A stretch of 64,000 bases of DNA from Silvibacterium acidisoli (GTDB taxonomy: Bacteria; Acidobacteriota; Terriglobia; Terriglobales; Acidobacteriaceae): NCBI GenBank assembly GCA_022870745.1, contig CP085323.1, forward strand, positions 2,480,001 through 2,544,000, given 5' to 3'. The notes under the pieces were generated by a model that saw nothing but the letters and a program-made list of their open reading frames with translations, was not told the DNA's origin and made no database searches. Position 1 is the stretch's first letter, and each line of letters opens with the position of its first letter. This document shows positions 34,292-43,516 of this stretch, piece by piece. The position numbers and the translations under genes were made by a program.

Positions 34292-35176
34292 ATGAAAACG
34301 GCGCAGGCAGGCATTTTCGCCCTCGGAACCTCTTCGCATGTTTACTTGGAGTTCGACCTCGTAGACAAGAAGCAGTGCAAGGAATTTGCTTCCGCTATCG
34401 CTGCAATCCGCGAGCCTCGAACGACTACCGGCGGCGTCAACTTCGTTATCGGATTCCGTCCGGAACTTTGGCACCAGATGGCGCCGGAGGATTCGCCCGC
34501 TCATGTCCAGGGGTTCGATAAGGATATTGCGGGTTCGGAAGGTTTTGTGATGCCTGCGACGCAGCACGATGCACTCGTGTGGATGTCTGGCAGCGCCTAT
34601 GACGTGGTCTTCGACATGGGCAAGACGGTGATTAAGGATCTCGCTGGAAAGGCCACGCTGAAGGAAGAGACGTCAAGCTGGGCCTATCGCCACGACCGCG
34701 ACCTTACGGGCTTTGTAGACGGGTCGGAGAATCCAACGCTTCTGGACGCACCGGGTTATGCGCTTCTCCCGGATGGCGTACCGGGTGCTGCGGGTTCCGT
34801 TCTGCTTCTGCAGAAGTGGAAACACAGGACCATGGAATGGGAGTCGTTGCCGGTGACGAAACAGGAGCTGGTGATGGGAAGAACGAAAGCCGAGAGCATC
34901 GAGTTGAAGAACAAGCCCGCGGACTCGCATGTCGCGAGAACGGACCAGGACAAGTTCGGAAACATCTTCCGGCGCAATATGCCCTACGGGAATGTAGAAG
35001 AACATGGCACGGTATTTGTCGGCTTCAGCGCCGAACAGGATCGGCTCGCCAGGATGCTCAACAGCATGGCCGGTGTGCTGGACGGCACGCGCGACGCACT
35101 GACGCGCTACACGCAGCCAGTGACGGGTGCATACTATTTCGTGCCTTCGGTTGAAGGCCTTCGAGAGCTGCGCTAG
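34292..35176 (+). CDS. DyP-type heme peroxidase
   Basis: A 294-residue dye-decolourising peroxidase. The signature GFVDGSENP (distal Asp) is near residue 134, the proximal heme His is in ADSHVARTD near 211, and the distal Arg is in IFRRNMPYG near 228. There is no signal peptide, so it is cytoplasmic. The hexamer TATACT ends 6 bases before the ATG and no Shine-Dalgarno is seen, suggesting a leaderless mRNA. No encapsulin gene or cargo tag is visible. Confidence 0.93.
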   Translation: MKTAQAGIFALGTSSHVYLEFDLVDKKQCKEFASAIAAIREPRTTTGGVNFVIGFRPELWHQMAPEDSPAHVQGFDKDIAGSEGFVMPATQHDALVWMSGSAYDVVFDMGKTVIKDLAGKATLKEETSSWAYRHDRDLTGFVDGSENPTLLDAPGYALLPDGVPGAAGSVLLLQKWKHRTMEWESLPVTKQELVMGRTKAESIELKNKPADSHVARTDQDKFGNIFRRNMPYGNVEEHGTVFVGFSAEQDRLARMLNSMAGVLDGTRDALTRYTQPVTGAYYFVPSVEGLRELR

Positions 35177-35250
35177 ATCGGCTATCACGGTCGTGCCGCT
35201 CATTGAATCGGGAGCAGAGTCACTCGATCCAACTCAGGCATATTCATGTG

Positions 35251-35284
35251 AATGGCCCTTGCAGTAATCACTGCAAGGGCCATT
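35251..35284 (+). terminator. Strong terminator after the DyP gene
   Basis: Arms 35251-35265 and 35270-35284 form a perfect 15-base-pair stem with the tetraloop AATC, followed by TATTGTTTT. It separates the peroxidase from the convergent serC. Confidence 0.92.
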
Positions 35285-35362
35285 TATTGTTTTCGCGCCG
35301 ACAATCGCTTCTATGCCCAGGTCCACATCGGAACGATGACTTAGTTTCTGCTGCGCTGGTTC

Positions 35363-36526
35363 TTACGAATTGGCAACAGCGCTCTTGCTTGTGCTGAAGG
35401 CGTAGTCGAGCCACTCAAGCAGCAGCTTGATGTCGCTCGTCTCCACCGTGCCGCCGCCCCAGATTCTCAGTCCGGCGGGAGCATCGCGGTAGGATCCGAT
35501 ATCGAGCCCGGCGCCTTCGCTTTCGACCAGGCCTGTCAGCGATTTCAGGAAGGCAGCCTGCTTCTTGCTGTCCCACGTCGCGAAGTCAGCGTCATTGACC
35601 GCGAGACAGATCGAGGTCGAAGACCGCGTTGCAGGATCGGACGCCAGGAAGGTCGCCCAGGTGCTTGTCTGCTGCCAATCGCTAATGGCCTTGAGGTTCG
35701 CTTCCGACCTTGCAATCAACTGGCTGAGGCCGCCGATGGACTTCGCCCACTTCAATCCATCCAACGCATCTTCGACCGCCAGCATCGACGGAGTATTGAT
35801 CGTCTCTCCGCTGAAGATGCCTTCGATCAGTTCGGTACCCTTCACGAGGCGGAAGATCTTGGGCAACGGGCGCTGCGGCTTGAAGGAGGTCAGGCGTTCT
35901 ACCGCGCGCGGGCTCAGGACCAGCATGCCGTGCGCACCTTCGCCGCCGAGCACCTTCTGCCACGACCAGGTGATGACGTCCAGCTTCTTCCAGGGCAGGT
36001 CCATGGCGAAGACCGCCGAGGTCGCGTCGCAGAAGGTCAGCCCCTCGCGCGAGTCAGAGATCCAGTCGCCGTTCGGCACCCGGACACCCGAAGTAGTTCC
36101 GTTCCAGGTGAAAACGACATCCCGGTTCGTATCGACCTTGGCAAGGTCTGGAATCTCGCCATAAGGCGCTTCGTAGACGTTCACATCGGCCAGCTTGAGC
36201 TGCTTGGTGATGTCCGTGACCCACTCCTTGCCGAAGCTTTCCCATGCCAGCACGTCAACGCCCCGCGCTCCAAGCATCGACCAGAGTGCCATTTCAATCG
36301 CGCCCGTATCCGAACCAGGAACGATGCCAATACGGTAGTCTTCGGGAATCCCCAAAACTTCACGGGAGAGATTGATCACCTCTTGAAGCTTTGCTTTGCC
36401 CGGCTTCGAGCGATGCGAACGTCCGACCAGGGCGTCGCTGAGAGCAGACAAAGACCAACCGGGCCGTTTTGCGCACGGTCCTGAGGAAAAGTCTGGGTTA
36501 GTCGGTAGGTTTGCAGGTCGAGTCAT
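35363..36526 (-). CDS. serC: Phosphoserine aminotransferase
   Basis: A class V PLP aminotransferase of 387 residues converting phosphohydroxypyruvate to phosphoserine. The N-terminus [15 protein letters not shown] and the PLP Lys in [16 protein letters not shown] match the alphaproteobacterial/methanogen SerC subtype, as do [14 protein letters not shown] and [12 protein letters not shown] 36526 is preferred; an upstream ATG adds seven residues (MMQLENS). It is a single gene, with no serA adjacent. Confidence 0.92.
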   Translation of the reverse strand: MTRPANLPTNPDFSSGPCAKRPGWSLSALSDALVGRSHRSKPGKAKLQEVINLSREVLGIPEDYRIGIVPGSDTGAIEMALWSMLGARGVDVLAWESFGKEWVTDITKQLKLADVNVYEAPYGEIPDLAKVDTNRDVVFTWNGTTSGVRVPNGDWISDSREGLTFCDATSAVFAMDLPWKKLDVITWSWQKVLGGEGAHGMLVLSPRAVERLTSFKPQRPLPKIFRLVKGTELIEGIFSGETINTPSMLAVEDALDGLKWAKSIGGLSQLIARSEANLKAISDWQQTSTWATFLASDPATRSSTSICLAVNDADFATWDSKKQAAFLKSLTGLVESEGAGLDIGSYRDAPAGLRIWGGGTVETSDIKLLLEWLDYAFSTSKSAVANS

Positions 36527-36661
36527 CGAATTTTCCAATTGCATCAATCACCATCTCTGGCCGCTTATTGAGATTTCGCGACACATCCATAGGATAAATG
36601 CTCCGCCAGCCGCGCCGGGCCGGCCCAGTCTCACAGGATGGGATGATCGAATCCCGGGCGC

Positions 36662-36758
36662 CCCACCCATCGAGTCTGATGGGTGGGAACCCCAGACCTG
36701 GACAGGTGGCCCATTCAAGCCGCTTTTGGCTTGAGTGGGGCAGTAGGAACCCCAGACC
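36662..36758. repeat. Tandem palindromic repeat (two units)
   Basis: Unit A is a perfect 10-base-pair hairpin (36662-36671 with 36678-36687) and unit B a 13-base-pair hairpin with one wobble (36709-36721 with 36728-36740). Each is followed by the direct repeat GGAACCCCAGACC (36686-36698 and 36746-36758). Unit B overlaps the 3' end of the MBL gene and contains its stop codon. A third related hairpin is at 51942-51973. Confidence 0.8.
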
Positions 36759-37725
36759 CGGGTGAGTTCTTCTCACTGCCGCCGGTAGCTGGATCCTCGT
36801 AGACGTTCTTCACAAACCCGGAAGCATTCGTGTTGTGCCAGTCAGGATGCTCCTGCTTGAGCTTCGCGCTGATCTGTGTCCCGGCCTCGTCCGCGCTCAC
36901 GCCGCGCAACTTCATATCGATGGCGCGCGCGCGAATCTCCCCGATCAGCTTTTCTTCCTTCGTGACCAGCGAACCATCGCCCGGGTAGCTGTGGTCTGGC
37001 ACGACATGCTCGGCATGGAGCGCCTGGAGCTTTTCGACAACGTGCAGCCATGAGGTTGGTGTTCCGCCTTTGCCTTGCCCGGTGTAGATCATTGGCAAGG
37101 TCGCGTTCTGCACCACGTCACCCGAGATCAGAGTTTTATCCGGATCGACGAAAGTCAGCTCGTCGCCTTCGGTATGTGCGCCGCCCAGCCACATCAGCCG
37201 CACCATTACACCGCCGCCAAGATCGACCTTTGCCTCGTCGTGAAAGGTCACGTCAGGCATCCGGAAAGCCACGTCTTTCAGCAGGTCGCGATTCTCCTCC
37301 GAATGCTCCATGAATGCCTTCACCATGTCCATGCCATCGTGCTCGACTTCCATCTGCTGCACGTCGTTGCGGATGAGGATCGTATCGGCAGGGAAGCCGC
37401 TGTCGCCGGCCGCGTGCTCCGGATGGAAATGTGTCGTCGTCAGGTAAAGCCGCTTGCCCGGCGCGAGCTTCGCAGCGAAGCCGGCTGCAATGCGACCCAT
37501 TGCTGGTCCCATGCCGGTGTCGACAACCATAGCCGAGCGCGAGCCCACGATGATGGCGATGTTGGGATTACCCTTGACCATCCATACATGCTCGGAGATG
37601 CGGCTGGGCGTGTCCGTTGCCGTCATCTTCCACTGGTGCGGATCTCCGGCAGGAGGCGGAGCCTGCGCGAAAGCGGCAATGGCAAACCATGAAGCGGCAA
37701 TGAAACTGGCGACTGGTCTCTTCAT
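36715..37725 (-). CDS. Secreted MBL-fold metallohydrolase
   Basis: A 336-residue metallo-beta-lactamase-fold protein with a signal peptide (MKRPVASFIAASWFAIAAFA). Zinc motifs are THFHPEHAAGD, GGAHTEGDEL with SGDVVQ, and VPDHSYPG. The family spans B3-like lactamases and quinoprotein-associated hydrolases; the substrate is unknown. The last residues PTAPLKPKAA and the stop codon fall in the palindromic repeat unit B, so this tail is probably not conserved in homologues. Confidence 0.87.
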   Translation of the reverse strand: MKRPVASFIAASWFAIAAFAQAPPPAGDPHQWKMTATDTPSRISEHVWMVKGNPNIAIIVGSRSAMVVDTGMGPAMGRIAAGFAAKLAPGKRLYLTTTHFHPEHAAGDSGFPADTILIRNDVQQMEVEHDGMDMVKAFMEHSEENRDLLKDVAFRMPDVTFHDEAKVDLGGGVMVRLMWLGGAHTEGDELTFVDPDKTLISGDVVQNATLPMIYTGQGKGGTPTSWLHVVEKLQALHAEHVVPDHSYPGDGSLVTKEEKLIGEIRARAIDMKLRGVSADEAGTQISAKLKQEHPDWHNTNASGFVKNVYEDPATGGSEKNSPGSGVPTAPLKPKAA

Positions 37726-37890
37726 GCCACTAATCTACAGCGGTTCGGGAAGAGCAGCTACGAGGTTTCCGTTGATCGTTCGCGGAGGCGCAGCTAGAAT
37801 CGCCAGCGGAGTTGACCCGGCGCAACTTTCCACCTCTGTCGAACGTAAATGGATGTGGATTTCAAGCTGCGCGGAGAGCTGGAGGCCCGA

Positions 37891-39489
37891 ATGGTTCATC
37901 GTGTTGGTGGAGCGCTGTCAGCGCTGTTGGTGGCCGGTTGCATCAGCGGATGGGCCCAGAATCAAAGCGCAGAGCCTGCGCCGGATGGCCAACCCGGGCA
38001 GTACACCCTGCGCACCGAATCGCGTGTCGTACTCAACGACGTGATGGTGACCGATAGCCAGGGGAATCCGGTCCGCGGATTGCCTGGCACAAGCTTTCGC
38101 GTCTACGACAACGGAAAGCTCCAGAAGGTCAACTCCTTCGAGGAGCACACACCGCAGCCCGGCGAAAAGTATGAGCCAGCCGCCCAATCCGGAGCGCCTG
38201 GCACTTTCTCGAATGCCAACCTGAAGCATCTGCCGCCGGTTGTGAATGTCGTGGTCATCGACATTGCCAACCTCGACATCGTCGACCAGATGTTCCTCTA
38301 CGCGCAGCTGAAGAAATTCTTTGAGCAGGCGCCGCTCGACCAGCCCATTGCGATCTACCTGCGCGCCGCCGCCGGGTGTTTCCCGGTGCAGGACTTCACC
38401 GCCGACCGGGAAGTGCTGCTCGCAGCCTTGCGACGCACTATCCCGCGTGTTCCGCCGACTGGTAAGGAGTGGCTGAACGACCTGGACACCATGCACCGTC
38501 TTGCACTTCTTCTCGGGCCAGTACAGGGCCGCAAAAATGTGCTGTGGTTCTCGGGCGGTTCTACGCTCTTTCTGAACGCTGCAAAGAGCATGAATTCGCC
38601 GGATGTAACCGAGAACCTGCAGTTGATGGGAAATGACTCCAACTGGCGGCAACTCTACGACGAGCTGGAACAGGAGCGCATCGCCCTCTATCCCGTCGAT
38701 GCCCGTGGACTGATGGTAGAGGTGGATCCGAGTATCCGCCGCCAGCACGAGCTCATGAACGAGATGGCGCAGGCCACGGGCGGGCAGGCCATCGTCAACA
38801 CCAATGCCCTGCAGGAAGCCGCGGCGCGCCTGATGGACACCGATCGCAGCTACTACACGCTGTCCTACACGCCACAGAACTTCAAAGAAGATAACAAGTA
38901 TCACAGGATCCGGATCGAACTCGATAATGGCAGCCACTACCAGCTGAGCTACCGGCAGGGTTATTACGCCGACGGTAGCAAGGGCGGCTCAGTCGACGTA
39001 AACGCCGTGCCCGGATCTCGCACCCGGCTGCTGAGCGACGGACAGAAGCTCACACTGCCCGGCCTGGGCCAGGAGCCAATCACCTTCCAGGCGCGCCTGC
39101 TCGATGCATCCAGCCCGGAGCTGGCGCAGCGAAAGGCGACCTCCACCCTCCAGGCAGAGCCTCCGCGAAAGAATTCGAAGTCCTACGTGGTCCGTTACTC
39201 GGTGCCGGCTTCCGGCCTGTCCCTGGTGCCCGATGGAGAGAAGCAGAAGCTGAGCATCGACGTGGCTTCGATCAAGCTCAGCGATACAGGAAACCTCACC
39301 GGCAAGCACGCCGAGGAGGTAGCCCTCACGCTCGGCGGAGACGCGTCCGCGCGCATCAAGGGCAAGTCGATCCTCATCGATCAACCGGTCAATCTGCGCG
39401 GAGAAGACAAGTATCTTTATCTGGCCGTCTGGGATCCGGTCAACGGAAGAACCGGCACCATGCAGGTGCCGGTCGATATTCCCAGGTAA
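37891..39489 (+). CDS. Acidobacterial VWA-domain secreted protein
   Basis: A 532-residue protein of the acidobacterial VWFA family. ATG 37891 has GGAGG at 37881-37885. The N-terminus MVHRVGGALSALLVAGC ends in a lipobox-like VAGC, so a lipoprotein is possible. The pre-domain LRTESRVVLNDVMVTDSQGNPVRGLP and the VWA-like core (VNVVVIDIANLDIVDQ, NVLWFSGGSTLF, ALYPVDARGLMVEV) follow. The C-terminal half is a beta-rich region. Function is unknown. Confidence 0.87.
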   Translation: MVHRVGGALSALLVAGCISGWAQNQSAEPAPDGQPGQYTLRTESRVVLNDVMVTDSQGNPVRGLPGTSFRVYDNGKLQKVNSFEEHTPQPGEKYEPAAQSGAPGTFSNANLKHLPPVVNVVVIDIANLDIVDQMFLYAQLKKFFEQAPLDQPIAIYLRAAAGCFPVQDFTADREVLLAALRRTIPRVPPTGKEWLNDLDTMHRLALLLGPVQGRKNVLWFSGGSTLFLNAAKSMNSPDVTENLQLMGNDSNWRQLYDELEQERIALYPVDARGLMVEVDPSIRRQHELMNEMAQATGGQAIVNTNALQEAAARLMDTDRSYYTLSYTPQNFKEDNKYHRIRIELDNGSHYQLSYRQGYYADGSKGGSVDVNAVPGSRTRLLSDGQKLTLPGLGQEPITFQARLLDASSPELAQRKATSTLQAEPPRKNSKSYVVRYSVPASGLSLVPDGEKQKLSIDVASIKLSDTGNLTGKHAEEVALTLGGDASARIKGKSILIDQPVNLRGEDKYLYLAVWDPVNGRTGTMQVPVDIPR

Positions 39490-39498
39490 CCTGCGGGA

Positions 39499-40152
39499 TC
39501 AATAGCCGTTGGCGATCAGGTATCCGACGGTCAGCTCAAACGCCGGCTTTGGCTCAAGCTTCTGCTGTGCCATCTTGATCAGGATGTCTGCTTCAAGATT
39601 TACCGGCGAGCCGGGCGCGAGTGTGTGCAGGTTCGTAGCCGCGTAGGTATGCGGAATAATGGCCACGCTCAGCTTCTCGCCATCCCACCTCGCAATCGTC
39701 AGGCTGATACCCTCGATCGCGACGGAGCCCTTCTCGACCATGAACGGGCGCAGGCTTTCGGGGACCTCGATCTCCAGCCACCAGTCGGTCTGGTTAGTGC
39801 TGTCGGCGTGAATCGGCTTTAGTGAAATCAGCGTACCCGTTGTATCGACGTGCCCCTGCACCACGTGGCCACCCAGCGGAGCGCCCGCAGGCGTCGGCAG
39901 CTCAAGATTCACCTTTGTGCCTGGAGCGAGGCGCGTCAGGGAAGTGCGCGCAACCGTTTCAGCAGCAAGATCGGCATGAAAGATAGGAGCAGCGATATCG
40001 AGCGCCGTAAGGCAGACACCGCTTACCGCGATGCTGTCGCCGGTGGAGAGCTTCGCAGCCAGTCCGGGAGCTTCCACGGTAATGCGCCGCGAGCCGGCGC
40101 GTTCTTCGATCGCAAGCACGGTTCCTACAGCTTCAATAAGGCCTGTAAACAT
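39499..40152 (-). CDS. ribE: Riboflavin synthase alpha chain
   Basis: A 217-residue enzyme joining two lumazine molecules into riboflavin. It has the family start MFTGLIEAVGTV and two homologous barrels, the first with DSIAVSGVCLTAL and GGHVVQGHVDTTG, the second with VAIEGISLTI. It lies 9 bases after ribD, at the end of the long minus-strand array. Confidence 0.96.
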   Translation of the reverse strand: MFTGLIEAVGTVLAIEERAGSRRITVEAPGLAAKLSTGDSIAVSGVCLTALDIAAPIFHADLAAETVARTSLTRLAPGTKVNLELPTPAGAPLGGHVVQGHVDTTGTLISLKPIHADSTNQTDWWLEIEVPESLRPFMVEKGSVAIEGISLTIARWDGEKLSVAIIPHTYAATNLHTLAPGSPVNLEADILIKMAQQKLEPKPAFELTVGYLIANGY

Positions 40153-40161
40153 ACTCCAAGT

Positions 40162-41328
40162 TTACGACGGACCCGAATCCGCCGCCGCCCACGGATCGCG
40201 GATGTATCCCTCGAAGGAGATATCCGGGCCGGAAGGTTTCAGATTTACGTGGAGCAACTCCGGCCGAAGCGGTTCCAAAGGGCCAAGTACCGGCACCGCC
40301 GTTTCGCCAAGAAAGACCGGTGCGTAGAAGATATGCATTTTATCGACCAGCCCCAGGCCCAGTGCCGAGGTGTTGAGCTGCGAGCCGGCCTCGATCATGG
40401 CGCTGGTAATGTTCATGCTGCCCAGCCGCTCCAGCACCTTCTTCAGATCAATACGTCTACTGCCTCCGGTGCCATCGAGGCGTTCGACGCGGACTCCCAT
40501 AGCCTCCAGCACATGCTGGCGTTCCGGCACTGGAGCGGTGCAGAAAACGAGTACATCCTCTGAAGCCGTCCGCACGATCTTCGAATCCAGGCGCAGTTGC
40601 AGCGACGAGTCGAGAATCACACGTAACAGCTTGCGGCGGCGTGGCAGCCCGGTGCGATCCGTCAGCAGGGGATCGTCGGCAAGCACAGTGTTGATGCCAG
40701 TAATCAGCGCATCGGACCGGTGCCGCATCGCCTGCACGGCCGCGAGCGATTCCTCGCCGGTAAGCATGTAAGGAGCGCCCGCCGGAACCTTCCCCGGCGC
40801 CGGAGCGATTCGACCATCGAGAGACATCGCCGTTTTGAGCGTGACAAAAGGGCGGTGATGCTGGATGAAGTGCGCGAAGCCATCGTTCAAGGCACGCGCT
40901 TCGCGCTCAAGCAGTCCAAAGGCAGTCGGGATGCCCGCCGCTTCCAGCTTTCCAAGTCCCTGCCCATTTACTGATGGATTGGGATCCTTCGTCGCGCAGA
41001 TAACCCTGGCGACACCCGCAGCGATCAGCGCATCGGCGCACGGGCCGGTGCGTCCGGTATGGCTGCATGGCTCCAGCGTGACGTACGCGGTGCTTCCCCT
41101 GGCTGCGTCGCCGGCTTCGTTCAACGCGACGATCTCGGCGTGATCGCGCTTGTCGTAGACATGTGCTCCGCGGCCGATGATCCTGCCGTTTTTTACGAGC
41201 ACGCAGCCGACAGAGGGATTCGGCGAGGCAAGCCCGAACGCCTCCTGCGCCAGTTGCAGCGCAAGCCGCATCCATTGCTCGTCGTCCGGCGAAAATACCA
41301 CTGGGTTCAACGCACGATCCTGTGACAC
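40162..41328 (-). CDS. ribD: Bifunctional riboflavin deaminase/reductase
   Basis: A 388-residue protein. The N-terminal deaminase has the zinc motif KRDHAEIVAL and PCSHTGRTGPCADAL; the C-terminal reductase starts near FVTLKTAMSLDGRIAP and has DALITGINTVLADDPLLTDR. It works with RibE in riboflavin synthesis. No FMN riboswitch is visible upstream, and the gene follows ftsY by 30 bases. Confidence 0.96.
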   Translation of the reverse strand: MSQDRALNPVVFSPDDEQWMRLALQLAQEAFGLASPNPSVGCVLVKNGRIIGRGAHVYDKRDHAEIVALNEAGDAARGSTAYVTLEPCSHTGRTGPCADALIAAGVARVICATKDPNPSVNGQGLGKLEAAGIPTAFGLLEREARALNDGFAHFIQHHRPFVTLKTAMSLDGRIAPAPGKVPAGAPYMLTGEESLAAVQAMRHRSDALITGINTVLADDPLLTDRTGLPRRRKLLRVILDSSLQLRLDSKIVRTASEDVLVFCTAPVPERQHVLEAMGVRVERLDGTGGSRRIDLKKVLERLGSMNITSAMIEAGSQLNTSALGLGLVDKMHIFYAPVFLGETAVPVLGPLEPLRPELLHVNLKPSGPDISFEGYIRDPWAAADSGPS

Positions 41329-41358
41329 AGACTTACCTCTCAGCCTGCGAGGGAGAAG

Positions 41359-42324
41359 CTAGGCACCAAGCAGTGAATCGACAAAAGCATCGCTGTTGAA
41401 GGGCAGAAGATCGTCAATCTTCTCGCCTACACCGATGTAGCGCACGGGCAGTTTCAACTCGCGCGCAATGGCGATGGCAATGCCGCCTTTGGCCGTGCCA
41501 TCGAGTTTGGTCAGCACGATTCCCGTCACCCCGGCTGCTTCGGTAAAGAGCCGGGCCTGCTGTAAGCCGTTCTGGCCAGTGGTCGCGTCCATCACCAGCA
41601 GCACTTCGTGGGGCGCATCCGGAATGATGCGCTGGGTGGTGCGGCGCATCTTGTCCAGCTCGTCCATCAGGCCGCTCTTGGTGTGCAGGCGTCCTGCTGT
41701 ATCCACGATCAGGTAATCGCGGCCGCGGGCCTTCGAGGCCTGCAGGGCGTCAAAGAGCACGGCCGAAGGGTCGGCGCCCTGCTTCGACTTGATCATCTCT
41801 ACGCCGCTGCGCTCGCTCCATACCTCGAGCTGCTCAATTGCCGCCGCGCGGAAGGTATCGGCTGCGCACAGCATGACCGATTTGCCCTGTTCGCGGAAAT
41901 GCGCGCAGAGTTTGCCGCTGGTGGTCGTCTTGCCAGTGCCGTTCACGCCGACCATCATGATCACTTCCGGTACGGTGGCAACGGCGCGCGGAGGCCGCTG
42001 CTGCTCATCGAGAATGTTTTTGAGTTGTTCCTTGAGAAGCGTCTTTAGCTCGGCGCCATTCTCGATCTGCTGGCGCTTGGCGCGTTCGCGCAGGTTGCCA
42101 ATGATCTCACCGGCGGTATTCACCCCGAGGTCCGAGGCGATCAGGCTCATCTCGAGTTCTTCGAGCGCGTCCTCATCCACCGCGCGGGTCATCGAGAGGA
42201 CGCCTTCGATGCGATCCTCCAGGCTCTCGCGCGTACGCGAGACCGCCTGCTTCATCCTGTCGAAAAATCCCTGCTTAGGTGGTTCTTCCGCCTCTTTGAG
42301 GCTGCCAAACAGCGTTTGAATCAT
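41359..42324 (-). CDS. ftsY: Signal recognition particle receptor FtsY
   Basis: A 321-residue SRP-type GTPase. N and G domains are complete: [18 protein letters not shown] (G1), [30 protein letters not shown] and [11 protein letters not shown], ending [14 protein letters not shown]. The acidic A-domain is short, as in many non-enteric bacteria. Its SRP RNA partner gene lies at 50696-50792 in this window. Confidence 0.97.
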   Translation of the reverse strand: MIQTLFGSLKEAEEPPKQGFFDRMKQAVSRTRESLEDRIEGVLSMTRAVDEDALEELEMSLIASDLGVNTAGEIIGNLRERAKRQQIENGAELKTLLKEQLKNILDEQQRPPRAVATVPEVIMMVGVNGTGKTTTSGKLCAHFREQGKSVMLCAADTFRAAAIEQLEVWSERSGVEMIKSKQGADPSAVLFDALQASKARGRDYLIVDTAGRLHTKSGLMDELDKMRRTTQRIIPDAPHEVLLVMDATTGQNGLQQARLFTEAAGVTGIVLTKLDGTAKGGIAIAIARELKLPVRYIGVGEKIDDLLPFNSDAFVDSLLGA

Positions 42325-42372
42325 GACTCGGAGTACCTCACTGCTACTCTCTCGAGTTTAGCGCGGGAGTGG

Positions 42373-43365
42373 CTAAACGACTTCCGAGAGGACGCGGCGT
42401 TGGGGGAATGACAGGGGCTGGCGCGGGTTTTTCGCGACGATCTCGCCGCGGCGGACAAGCTCGATCAGGGCATCGACAGCGTTAGGGTCATAACGCTTGT
42501 CTGCCAGCCGTTTCAGCACCTCGAGCACATAAGCGGGATCCATCGCCGCCTGATATGGGCGAGCGGTCGTCATGGCGTCGAAGCTGTCGGCCACGGCAAT
42601 CACACGCGCCATCATGGGGATCTCGTCGCCCCGCAGGCCGTAAGGATAGCCCTGCCCATCGAGCGATTCGTGATGCAGCTCCACCCCGGGGATCAGATCC
42701 TTCAGCGCTTCGATGGGCCGCAGGATGGCCGCGCCCTTCACCGTGTGGGCCTTTACGATGTCGAACTCCTCCGGGGTCAGAGGAGTATCTTTACGTACAA
42801 TGGCGTCCTCGATACCGACGGTACCGATGTCATGCAGCAGCGCTGCCAGACGAATGCGCTCCACTTTTGCAGGCTCGATGCCAAGCTCGGTGGCGATCTG
42901 TGCGGAGTACCCGGCAACGCGGCCTGAGTGTCCTCGAAGGTAACTCGTCCGCTCGTCAACCGCCTTCGCGACCATGTGCATCAGCTCGGCCAGCGTAGCG
43001 CGATGCTGTTCGGCTTCGGACTGCTTTTCGAAGATCGAGTCCTGGAGCTTGCGCAGTGCGTTCTGCCAGGCAGTGGCCGGTTCTTCATAGACGCTGCCGC
43101 GCAGGTCTCGCGCCACAAGTTCCGCATGGCTAAGCAGTTCGGACTCAATCGCGAGCGCCAGCTTGTTCGAGTCGTGAGAGAACTTCCAGGTGAAAAGTGC
43201 GGCAAAAAACAGGCAAAGCCCGAGGACAGACAGCACCGGGACATAGAGCGGCCATCCCTCGACCAGGGCGAGACGATGCACACCGAACATGGCCCCGGAG
43301 ACCAGACCGAGAACGAGGAGCGACTGCAGGAAGATGATCCAGCGGATTTTAGATGTGCGAGTCAT
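42373..43365 (-). CDS. Membrane-anchored HD-GYP phosphodiesterase
   Basis: A 330-residue protein with two N-terminal membrane helices (about 10-28 and 40-60) and a helical linker. The HD-GYP domain has LLHDIGTVGIEDAIVRK and HHESLDGQGYPYGLRGDEIP, so the metal and GYP residues are intact. It should hydrolyse cyclic di-GMP. It is placed between gpsA and ftsY in a housekeeping array. Confidence 0.92.
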   Translation of the reverse strand: MTRTSKIRWIIFLQSLLVLGLVSGAMFGVHRLALVEGWPLYVPVLSVLGLCLFFAALFTWKFSHDSNKLALAIESELLSHAELVARDLRGSVYEEPATAWQNALRKLQDSIFEKQSEAEQHRATLAELMHMVAKAVDERTSYLRGHSGRVAGYSAQIATELGIEPAKVERIRLAALLHDIGTVGIEDAIVRKDTPLTPEEFDIVKAHTVKGAAILRPIEALKDLIPGVELHHESLDGQGYPYGLRGDEIPMMARVIAVADSFDAMTTARPYQAAMDPAYVLEVLKRLADKRYDPNAVDALIELVRRGEIVAKNPRQPLSFPQRRVLSEVV

Positions 43366-43516
43366 CAGGGCAGTCGGGTGAGGTGAGAGCCTCTCTCGCT
43401 ACCAAGTCTAGTGTTTTCAGCCCTGATTGAATCTCACACGAAAGTCGTAGTCTGTGCGTACTCTTGCCGTCAACAGTGTGCAGATCATCGCTCAGAGTGT
43501 GCAAAAACAGGACAGA

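Noticed and set aside
34292-35176. DyP peroxidase as encapsulin cargo
   Set aside because: No encapsulin gene is adjacent and the C-terminus lacks a cargo-loading motif.
37918-38937. 339-codon frame antisense to the VWA protein
   Set aside because: The plus-strand VWA protein has a signal, start site and family motifs; the antisense frame has none.
40162-42324. FMN riboswitch upstream of the rib genes
   Set aside because: ribD is only 30 bases from ftsY, leaving no room for the aptamer, and no conserved RFN core was seen.
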